A stretch of DNA of 5,825 bases from Deltaproteobacteria bacterium (lineage in GTDB: Bacteria > Myxococcota_A > SURF-8): the NCBI GenBank assembly GCA_029570245.1, contig JAKQSH010000070.1:1-5825 (forward strand), given 5' to 3'. The notes under the pieces are model-generated. The model had not been told where the DNA came from. It saw only the letters and a list, made by a program, of their open reading frames with translations, and searched no databases. Positions 1 through 5,518 of the stretch are shown here, piece by piece (the stretch's first letter is position 1; the number at the start of each line of letters is the position of its first letter). Position numbers and translations under genes: made by a program.

Positions 1-1
1 C

Positions 2-190
2 GAACTGGCCGAAAAAGCCGGTTATTCCAGGGCGCTTCTGGCGCAGATCGAAACCGGCAAAGCCGATCCGTCGCTTTCCACTATCGTCAGTCTGGCGGAT
101 GCGCTCAATATCAGTCCGTTCCTTCTGCTTCTGGGCGACAACGATTTCGGTCTTCTTGTCGAAATGTCGGAAGAACTTCAGATCGGCTGA
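2..190 (+). CDS. XRE-family helix-turn-helix transcriptional regulator, C-terminal part (5' end outside the window)
   Basis: The open frame runs in from the left edge and gives 62 residues before a TGA at 188-190. It reads through a Cro/C1-type (XRE, HTH_3) DNA-binding fold: ELAEKAGYS is helix 2 of the HTH, SRALLAQIETGKADPS is the recognition helix with the family's typical Q-I-E-x-G-K turn, and LSTIVSLADALNIS is the following packing helix. Only about 18 residues follow (GDNDFGLLVEMSEELQIG), so there is no large C-terminal domain such as a cupin after the HTH. Anything before the HTH is not visible. Such proteins bind operator DNA as dimers; the target here is unknown. An intrinsic terminator about 110 bases downstream separates it from the next genes, so it need not be co-transcribed with them. 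The family call is secure. The specific role is not known. Confidence 0.85.
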   Translation, partial: ELAEKAGYSRALLAQIETGKADPSLSTIVSLADALNISPFLLLLGDNDFGLLVEMSEELQIG

Positions 191-296
191 GCAGTATTTA
201 TTACCGTGCCGACGGCCATGCCTAACTGCGTCTGCTTCCGCATGCTGCCGGACTTCGGATTCCGTTGGTCTGTCCATTATGGTTCAATTTGAATGA
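191..296. other. 3' untranslated spacer after the XRE gene
   Basis: About 105 bases lie between the XRE stop and the terminator stem. The + strand reading frames here have no plausible ribosome-binding site and no recognisable protein content, so I read this as the 3' end of the upstream transcript. I see no convincing RNA element in it. Confidence 0.5.
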
Positions 297-323
297 GGCG
301 GCATTTTCATGCCGCCTTTTTTT
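297..323 (+). terminator. Rho-independent terminator
   Basis: A perfect 8-bp stem, GGCGGCAT (297-304) with ATGCCGCC (309-316), closes a TTTC loop and is followed at once by seven Ts (317-323). This is a textbook intrinsic terminator for + strand transcription. It ends the XRE transcript and isolates the zinc-ribbon gene pair downstream. There is no A-run on the 5' side of the stem, so it should work in one direction only. Confidence 0.9.
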
Positions 324-352
324 CTGCAATTTCTTCTTTTTCGGTATATAAT
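324..352 (+). promoter_or_regulatory. Candidate sigma70-type promoter for the zinc-ribbon gene pair
   Basis: A consensus -10 box TATAAT sits at 347-352, inside TATATAAT. At a 17-base spacing the -35 position holds only a weak match, CTGCAA (324-329). The stretch between is T-rich. The site lies directly after the terminator, as expected for a new transcription unit. It predicts a start near 359 and a leader of roughly 100 bases before the ATG at 456. That leader contains a small hairpin, TCACT (409-413) with AGTGA (417-421). A second, poorer candidate (TTGTTA at 370-375 with TATTAA at 394-399) cannot be excluded. Confidence 0.5.
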
Positions 353-455
353 GTTTCGTCCGAAAGATATTGTTAGACATGAGGGCGGGGATTTATTAAA
401 ATTCACCTTCACTTACAGTGAGTTGCGGTATTGAGGTTCAAAAACAGGAAAAGTA

Positions 456-1040
456 ATGAGAGTCTCCTGTCCCAGATGTAAAAATTCTATCAGGATTGAC
501 GATGTCGGTACTGATGGTCTGTCGAGGGTTGTGTGCCAGACATGCGGCGCAAAGCTCGAAATCAACATCAGAAAGAAATCCAGGTCTGATGTGAAGGAGA
601 GCATTTCCGGTCCGGCTTCTGAACCGGTGCCTGAAGAGTCGCTTGAGCAATTGGCCGACAGGCAGGATTTCGAGACTGTGGACGATAATACATCTGAAGT
701 TCAGAAGAAAATGTCTGAAGAGCCGGAAGAGATTTCTGCGGATGATTTGAATCGCGAAGTGTCGGAAGATGATATCGAGAACAAATCCGAGCCGGAACCT
801 GATTTCTCTGCATCCGACGCGCCAGCTCCTGATCCTCGCCGCCGGGCTGTTCTGGAGCAGTATCGCGCTGAATGGAAAAAACGCATTTCCGAGGATGAAC
901 GCAGACGTAAAGAGTCAGTTCAACTCAGCGCCCGCAGGCATAAATCAGAACAGCGCCGCCATCATTTCAAGAATATCATGGTGCTTGTCGCATACATTGC
1001 GGCTTTTTCGGCTCTGGCTGTTTTTCTTCTGCAGAAGTGA
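456..1040 (+). CDS. Zinc-ribbon protein with acidic linker and C-terminal membrane anchor (small member of a pair)
   Basis: This 194-residue protein has no function I can name, but its architecture is clear. Residues 1-34 form a zinc ribbon resembling the MJ0042 type: two CxxC knuckles, C5-P-R-C8 and C27-Q-T-C30-G. Residues about 42-127 are hydrophilic, rich in Glu, Asp, Ser and Pro, and probably disordered. Residues 128-173 are strongly charged, with many Arg, Lys and His, and probably helical. Residues 174-192 (IMVLVAYIAAFSALAVFLL) are one hydrophobic helix, with only Q-K after it. There is no signal peptide. The positive-inside rule puts the ribbon and linker in the cytoplasm, which makes it a tail-anchored inner-membrane protein. 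The ATG at 456 follows AGGAA (446-450) at 5-base spacing, and the first CxxC starts at residue 5, as in the next gene. That gene begins 67 bases downstream and has the same plan, so the two probably form an operon and a functional pair. It may be a scaffold or sensor; this is inference only. Confidence 0.85.
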   Translation: MRVSCPRCKNSIRIDDVGTDGLSRVVCQTCGAKLEINIRKKSRSDVKESISGPASEPVPEESLEQLADRQDFETVDDNTSEVQKKMSEEPEEISADDLNREVSEDDIENKSEPEPDFSASDAPAPDPRRRAVLEQYRAEWKKRISEDERRRKESVQLSARRHKSEQRRHHFKNIMVLVAYIAAFSALAVFLLQK

Positions 1041-1065
1041 TCCGATACGTTTTTTGTAATAAGCG

Positions 1066-1085
1066 ACCCGCAGGCAGACGCGGGT
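1066..1085 (+). other. Intergenic hairpin between the two zinc-ribbon genes
   Basis: ACCCGC (1066-1071) pairs perfectly with GCGGGT (1080-1085) around an 8-base loop. No T-run follows, so it is not an intrinsic terminator and should let transcription continue into the gene at 1108. It could protect or process the mRNA between the two reading frames, or adjust their relative expression. A 6-bp stem can also arise by chance. Confidence 0.4.
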
Positions 1086-1096
1086 ATGTTCTGAAA

Positions 1097-1103
1097 GAGT
1101 GGA
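1097..1103 (+). promoter_or_regulatory. Ribosome-binding site that favours the ATG at 1108
   Basis: GAGTGGA ends 4 bases before ATG 1108-1110. Its GAG lies 8 bases and its GGA 4 bases from that ATG. It covers the alternative GTG at 1099-1101, which itself has no Shine-Dalgarno-like sequence upstream, so the ATG is the better start. Confidence 0.5.
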
Positions 1104-1107
1104 TGAA

Positions 1108-3126
1108 ATGACAATTACCTGTCCAAATTGCCGCACCGATTTCACTTCAAACAAACTCTCCACCGAGAAAGTCAACGTGGTTCTATGTCCACGCTGCGGG
1201 ATGGTTTTTCCGTATACAGTGAAGCAATCCTCAAATGCGATTGCCTCAGTGGCGCCGACTCCGCTCATTTCTGAGGTAATTACCGCGCCTGCAAAGAAAA
1301 AAAACATCGCAGCATTGTTCGACAGCAACCTTTCTTCTGGGAGCGAGGATTTTCTGCGCCTGAAGGAAATTGAAGAAAAACGCGAAATTCTGAGGCGCGA
1401 GCGCGAGTTGCGTTATGAACAGAAGGCGCTTGAATATCGTCTCAGGCTTCTGGAAGAAAAGGAGCGTCTTGAGCTTCGCGAATCTGAACGGCGTCGTGCG
1501 CTGGAAGCGATGGAAGGTTTTGTTCGCGTTACATCGGTGACTGTATCTGCGGAAAAAAATCCGGCGCAGCCTGTAGCAGAAGCAGAACTGAAAAAAATTT
1601 CCGCCGTTCATGGCTCAATTGGAACTGCCGAACCGGAAACGCCTGCTGTAATAAATGCAATCGACGAAGCGGCAGCGCCGCTTGATTCATTTGTTGCTGA
1701 GAGCGAACCGTCTCAGGCTGCATTCGAGTTCGAGAAAACGACGGCTGCTCAAACCGTCAAACCGTCGGAGGCCGTTATCGGAGAGTCTTTGAATATTGCC
1801 GATTCGGCTGAAGAAGTTGTGCTCGAAACGGAATCTGTCGAATCCGCCTCTGAATTCCTGTCTGGAGAACCTCCTGCTGAAACTGGAGAAGAGCTTAAGA
1901 TTGAGTCTGACGAGAAAGTCCCGGCGGAAGAAATTATCGGCAAAAGTTCTGCCGCATCCGAAGAAGCCTTGACGGAAGCTGTTACAGAAGATTCGCTACC
2001 CGTAATTGCAGTTGAAGCTGAAGCTGAAAATTGTAGTGTTCAGGATACTGTCAAAGAGGAATATGCCCTTGTCGAAGAAGAATATGAGGCGGTCGTTGTA
2101 GCATTTGAAGACGGCGAAGATGAGGAAGAAACAGCAGTTGAAGTGCGGCTTATAGACGACTCAGAGGAAAATTCTGAATTTGCCGGAAGCCGTTTGGTCG
2201 AAAAAGATACTGCAGCGGAATTACCGGAAGAAGGCGCGGCTGAAACACTTTCTGATGTTGCCGCCGTCGTTGAACGTGTGCGACTCATCGAAGAGGAGGC
2301 CTGCCGGAAGGATTCCGATATTCAGCCCGAATCCATCGAAACGGCGGCGGCAGCAGACGAAGTGCCGCTTGCCGAAGCGCCTTATTACGCCAGTGGCGAA
2401 ACCGTTACCGAGCACGGCCTGGCCCGTGTGATAGTCACTGGAGTCAAACTGCTCGATGAAGAGGCGCCTGCCGAAGACGCCGCGAAAGAAGAGCAGGATG
2501 TTGTAGACAGTTTCTTCGCTCAGGTTGAGGATGAGGCTGAACGTGTCTCTGACGGTGACCTCGAAGCGTCTTTAAAGGCCGATGTCGATCAGGTGGTTTC
2601 TGAAATTGAGGGTATGGAATTTGACGGTGCTGCTTCGGCAGAATCTTTCGGACATGCTGATGCTGCGGATGAAGTGGCGTCTGAATATCTGCCGTCCGAA
2701 GACGAATCTCAATCCACAGAGGAAGAATCGCCTGCAATTATTGCGGCAGAAGAAACTTTGCCGGAGAAAATTGAAGCTGTTGCCGAAGAGTCCGTTGAGA
2801 AAAAAAACGCTGAGCCGGAGTTCGTTGTCCGTCCGGTAGACTTGAGCCCGGAAGAAATTCAGCTTCGCCAGGAACAGGAAAGAGCCCGTCGCCGCGCCAC
2901 GCAGCAGTTTTATTCGAGCCAGTTCAAAAACATAAAGATGCAGCGCGATATTGAGCGTCGTATTCTTGAAGAAAAAGAAAAACTGGCTGCTGAAGCGGCG
3001 GAGCAGAAAAATCCCGCCGGAACCGAACTGAGCCGCATGAAGCGCAATCTTCAGATCGGCGCGGCGCTGTTCGCTGTTCTTATTGTAGCTCAGGTTCTCA
3101 TCTATATATTCGGCAGGGGCAATTGA
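1108..3126 (+). CDS. Large zinc-ribbon, coiled-coil, acidic-linker protein with C-terminal membrane anchor
   Basis: No named family is recognisable beyond the zinc ribbon. From the ATG at 1108 it has 672 residues; a GTG at 1099 would add three. Order of parts: an MJ0042-like zinc ribbon (C5-P-N-C8 and C27-P-R-C30-G); a linker; a heptad-like, highly charged helix at about 82-137 (Glu/Arg/Leu, for example LRLLEEKERLELRESERRRA), likely coiled coil; a very long Glu/Ala/Val/Ser-rich acidic low-complexity stretch at about 150-575; a second charged helix at about 580-635; and a transmembrane helix at about 650-668 (IGAALFAVLIVAQVLIYIF) ending in GRGN. There is no signal peptide, so nearly the whole protein should face the cytoplasm. 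The four ribbon cysteines sit at exactly the same positions as in the upstream protein, which supports the ATG start and suggests common descent. Three short repeats of the form V-R/K-L-I/L-D/E-D/E begin near residues 346, 391 and 446. It could be a long cytoplasmic tether or scaffold at the membrane; this is inference. The frame is intact. Confidence 0.85.
   Translation: MTITCPNCRTDFTSNKLSTEKVNVVLCPRCGMVFPYTVKQSSNAIASVAPTPLISEVITAPAKKKNIAALFDSNLSSGSEDFLRLKEIEEKREILRRERELRYEQKALEYRLRLLEEKERLELRESERRRALEAMEGFVRVTSVTVSAEKNPAQPVAEAELKKISAVHGSIGTAEPETPAVINAIDEAAAPLDSFVAESEPSQAAFEFEKTTAAQTVKPSEAVIGESLNIADSAEEVVLETESVESASEFLSGEPPAETGEELKIESDEKVPAEEIIGKSSAASEEALTEAVTEDSLPVIAVEAEAENCSVQDTVKEEYALVEEEYEAVVVAFEDGEDEEETAVEVRLIDDSEENSEFAGSRLVEKDTAAELPEEGAAETLSDVAAVVERVRLIEEEACRKDSDIQPESIETAAAADEVPLAEAPYYASGETVTEHGLARVIVTGVKLLDEEAPAEDAAKEEQDVVDSFFAQVEDEAERVSDGDLEASLKADVDQVVSEIEGMEFDGAASAESFGHADAADEVASEYLPSEDESQSTEEESPAIIAAEETLPEKIEAVAEESVEKKNAEPEFVVRPVDLSPEEIQLRQEQERARRRATQQFYSSQFKNIKMQRDIERRILEEKEKLAAEAAEQKNPAGTELSRMKRNLQIGAALFAVLIVAQVLIYIFGRGN
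2143..2469 (+). repeat. Three degenerate VRLIDD-like repeats within the acidic linker
   Basis: In the protein encoded at 1108-3126, the motifs VRLIDDSEE (DNA from 2143), VRLIEEEAC (from 2278) and VKLLDEEAP (from 2443) recur 45 and 55 residues apart. Each is a short beta-like hydrophobic patch followed by acidic residues in otherwise polar sequence. They could be short linear binding motifs or remnants of a longer duplicated unit. The flanking residues have diverged, so the wider repeat is not secure. Confidence 0.4.
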
Positions 3127-3207
3127 TCCCCCCGGTGCATCTGGTATTCCACGGACACCTTAAAGTTGCTGCCCGGCAATGATTCTTCTCCTTTGCCTGA
3201 TTCTTGA

Positions 3208-3235
3208 TTGACCCTGTCTGTTTAATCTATATCAT
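3208..3235 (+). promoter_or_regulatory. Candidate sigma70 promoter for the MATE transporter gene
   Basis: TTGACC (3208-3213, five of six consensus bases) and TATCAT (3230-3235, five of six) are 16 bases apart. The predicted start near 3242 leaves a leader of about 67 bases before the ATG at 3309. The reading frame of the transporter is open upstream back to about 3204, but this promoter would lie inside such an extension, which argues for the shorter protein. It also suggests the transporter can be expressed independently of the zinc-ribbon pair. No clear terminator is seen between 3127 and 3207. Confidence 0.5.
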
Positions 3236-3308
3236 GTATCGTTCTCTGCGGGCGTTTTCTTCCGCCTGTAAGATGCATGTGTTTCCTTATAGTTATGGCG
3301 GTGTCGTA

Positions 3309-4685
3309 ATGCCGGACAGACCGAAGGCTGTAAATCTTACCGAAATGTCGCTTAACCGGGCGCTTATGCGTATGGCATTGCCGACTATCGGCTGGATGAT
3401 TATTGAATCGCTGTTCAATATCGTTGATGCCTTCTGGGTAGGCAAGCTTGGTGCGCAGGCGTTTGCCTCAGCTTCGGCAGCATCTTTTGTTCTGTGGATG
3501 CTGTTTGCATTTTCGGATATTGCGGCTGTGTCCGCCAATGCACTCACTGCTCAGTCGGTCGGAGCCGGACGTTTCGAAGATGTACCGCAGCATTTCTGGC
3601 GTTGTGCGCAGGTAACAATTCCGACTGGACTTTTCTTCGGGCTGGTTTTCTATCTGTTCAGTCCGACTCTTTTCAGTTGGCTGGGTCTTGAAAAACCGGT
3701 ATCTGACGGTGCCTGGGAATATCTTCTTCCCTGGCTGCTGGGTTTGCCTCTTGTGTTTTTTGTAGCTGTTATTATAGCTGTTTTTAGAGGAAGCGGAGAC
3801 GCCAGAACTCCGATGCTGCTTATGTTTATGATGGTAGTTCTTAACGCACTGCTCGATCCTGTGTTTATTTTCGGAATGGGGCCGTTTCCGGCTTTAGGTC
3901 TGGCCGGTGCTGCCTGGGTCAGTGTATTCTGTCATCTTGTACTTCTTGTGTGCGCTCTGGCGGTTATGAAAAGGCGTCATCTGCTGCCGTGTTCCGGCGG
4001 AGGATTCTCGATGTTTGTCCCCGACTTCGATTATTTCAGGCGTATCGTTTTCACCGGTTTGCCTGTTGCATTGAACGGGGCGTTCTTCAGCCTAATATAT
4101 ATAGGGCTTACCGGAGTAATTTCTTCTTTCGGCTCGGTTGCCGTTGCTGCCGTCGGAATGGGGCACCGCATAGAATCTTTTCCGTGGTTCTTCTGCTACG
4201 GCTTTTCCATTGCTGCGGCAAGTATGGTCGGACAGTATATCGGAGCCGGGCGTATTCAGGATGCCGTCGGAGCAGTATGGCGCGCCGCTGTTATCGCTTC
4301 CGTATTTGTAGCTGTCTTTATCGTGGCGATTCTGTTCTTTGCGGAAGAAGCAGTCGGGATATTCATAAACGATCCGTCCGTCATCGCCGAATCTGGCGTT
4401 TACCTGCGTATTGTGGCTGTAAGCTGGGCAGTCGGAATGTTCGAGATCGTTCTGTCCGGTGCATTTTCCGGTTCAGGGCACACTCTGCCTCCTATGCTGG
4501 TGGGAATTCCTCTGACCGCGTTGCGTATTCCTGTAGCTTACATACTGGCCGTAACGCTTGGCTGGGGAGCTGCCGGCGTATGGTTCGCCATCGGTATAAC
4601 TTCGGTTGCCAAAGGAGCTCTGATGCTGGTGCTTTTTCTGAAGGGAGGCTGGAAAAAATCCCGTCTGATAAAAAGCTTTGCATGA
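3309..4685 (+). CDS. MATE-family multidrug/metabolite efflux transporter
   Basis: This encodes a complete 458-residue inner-membrane protein, the usual length for MATE (multi antimicrobial extrusion) transporters. These are 12-helix antiporters that expel cationic drugs or metabolites in exchange for Na+ or H+. The N-terminus (SLNRALMRMALPTIGWMIIE) is typical of the first helix. The two-fold internal repeat of the family is visible: AQSVGAGRFED (81-91) matches GQYIGAGRIQD (308-318), and FRGSGDARTP (159-168) matches FSGSGHTLPP (386-395). DPVFIFGMGPFPALGLAGAA (183-202) is also characteristic. The tail (KGGWKKSRLIKSFA) is basic, so probably cytoplasmic. I chose the ATG at 3309 because GGCGGTG (3297-3303) lies 5 bases upstream and the protein then starts as the family does. 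TTG 3204, ATG 3234 and ATG 3273 would add polar, unrelated residues and lack a ribosome-binding site. The substrate and the NorM/DinF/other subgroup cannot be told from sequence alone. Its stop is 5 bases from the kdsA stop on the other strand. Confidence 0.93.
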   Translation: MPDRPKAVNLTEMSLNRALMRMALPTIGWMIIESLFNIVDAFWVGKLGAQAFASASAASFVLWMLFAFSDIAAVSANALTAQSVGAGRFEDVPQHFWRCAQVTIPTGLFFGLVFYLFSPTLFSWLGLEKPVSDGAWEYLLPWLLGLPLVFFVAVIIAVFRGSGDARTPMLLMFMMVVLNALLDPVFIFGMGPFPALGLAGAAWVSVFCHLVLLVCALAVMKRRHLLPCSGGGFSMFVPDFDYFRRIVFTGLPVALNGAFFSLIYIGLTGVISSFGSVAVAAVGMGHRIESFPWFFCYGFSIAAASMVGQYIGAGRIQDAVGAVWRAAVIASVFVAVFIVAILFFAEEAVGIFINDPSVIAESGVYLRIVAVSWAVGMFEIVLSGAFSGSGHTLPPMLVGIPLTALRIPVAYILAVTLGWGAAGVWFAIGITSVAKGALMLVLFLKGGWKKSRLIKSFA

Positions 4686-4690
4686 GCAGT

Positions 4691-5518
4691 TCAGTGTGGG
4701 AGTGTCTTTTCCGCCAGACCGTCTATCGCTTTCAGTATAACAAGCAGATGTTCCAGTTCGTCCAGACGCAGCATGTTTGGCCCGTCGCTTAACGCCTGTC
4801 GCGGATTGTCGTGAACTTCGAGAAAAATCGCGTCTATTCCGACTGCGCAGGCGGCCTTTGCCAGATAAGGAACGAAGTGCGCTTCTCCGCCAGAAACGCC
4901 CTCTCCGGCGCCAGGAAGCTGAACACTGTGCGTTGCGTCGAAAACCACGGGTGCGAAACTGCGCATTATTACCAGCGAACGCATGTCGCTTACCAGTCGA
5001 TTGTAGCCGAAGCTTGTGCCGCGCTCGGTGAGTATCAATTTGTCGTTGCCTGCGTCTGTCGCTTTCGACATGACTTCGGCCATGTCCTGCGGGGCCATCC
5101 ATTGTCCTTTTTTAATATTGATCGCTCTGCCGGTTGCCGCCGCTGCAAGCAGCAGATCGGTCTGTCGGCAGAGAAAAGCCGGAATCTGCAGAACGTCGGC
5201 AACTTCGGCGACGGGTGCAGCCTGATGTGCTTCGTGAATGTCGGTCAACACCGGTGCGCCGGAAACTTCAGCCGCTTCGGCAAGTATCTTCAATCCTTCG
5301 TCCAGACCGGGACCGCGATATGATTTTCCGCTGGAGCGGTTGGCTTTGTCGAACGACGCCTTGAAGATGAATGGCATTCCGCAGCGCGCGGCAATGGATG
5401 CGATGCTTTCGGCCATCATCAGGCAGTGGTCGCGGCTTTCGATTACACAGGGACCGGCGATAAGCACAAGCGGATTGTTGCAGCCTATCGAAATATCGCG
5501 AACCTTCACCGGATTCAT
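4691..5518 (-). CDS. kdsA: 3-deoxy-8-phosphooctulonate synthase (KDO-8-phosphate synthase)
   Basis: KdsA condenses phosphoenolpyruvate with D-arabinose 5-phosphate to form KDO-8-phosphate, the committed step to the KDO sugar of lipid A-core LPS, in the cytoplasm. The 275-residue product is full length for this TIM-barrel enzyme of the DAHP synthase class I superfamily. Visible motifs: IAGPCVIES (20-28), FKASFDKANRSS (52-63) and RGPG (68-71) for substrate phosphates, TDIHE (92-96), IPAFLCRQTDLL (112-123), NIKKGQ (134-139), ERGTSFGYN (165-173), DATHSVQ (194-200), EVHDNP (234-239) and DGPNML (245-250). Cys24 stands where the metal-independent E. coli type has Asn, and His197, Glu234 and Asp245 complete the known metal site, so this is a metal-dependent KdsA. 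The start is firm: AGGAGG lies 7 bases upstream, and the ATG overlaps the kdsB stop as ATGA. The gene is downstream of kdsB in one operon and converges on the MATE gene. No terminator is evident after it. Confidence 0.97.
   Translation of the reverse strand: MNPVKVRDISIGCNNPLVLIAGPCVIESRDHCLMMAESIASIAARCGMPFIFKASFDKANRSSGKSYRGPGLDEGLKILAEAAEVSGAPVLTDIHEAHQAAPVAEVADVLQIPAFLCRQTDLLLAAAATGRAINIKKGQWMAPQDMAEVMSKATDAGNDKLILTERGTSFGYNRLVSDMRSLVIMRSFAPVVFDATHSVQLPGAGEGVSGGEAHFVPYLAKAACAVGIDAIFLEVHDNPRQALSDGPNMLRLDELEHLLVILKAIDGLAEKTLPH

Noticed and set aside
99..296. 65-codon + strand frame overlapping the end of the XRE gene
   Set aside because: It is out of frame with the XRE protein and its start lies within that coding sequence. 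Its product, rich in Cys, Arg and Ser, resembles nothing, and it ends at the terminator by chance.
2040..2288. Open frames on the - strand inside the large zinc-ribbon gene (Ser/Thr-rich)
   Set aside because: The Glu-rich codons GAA/GAG of the real gene read as TTC/CTC on the other strand, so stops are rare there. The frames are compositional artefacts.
3134..3159. Possible terminator hairpin after the large zinc-ribbon gene (GGTG...CACC with an inner TGG/CCA)
   Set aside because: The stem is only 4 + 3 bp with a 4x4 internal loop and no T-run follows, so it does not support a terminator.
3950..4792. Long open frame of 280 codons on the + strand overlapping the MATE gene
   Set aside because: It is out of frame with a clear MATE protein, its translation is rich in Arg, Ser and Cys with no family features, and it has no ribosome-binding site. 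It is a frame shadow.
4473..5102. Open frame of 209 codons on the - strand across the MATE/kdsA junction
   Set aside because: It overlaps both kdsA and MATE in other frames, and its Arg/Ser/Gln-rich translation looks like a shadow of kdsA codons.
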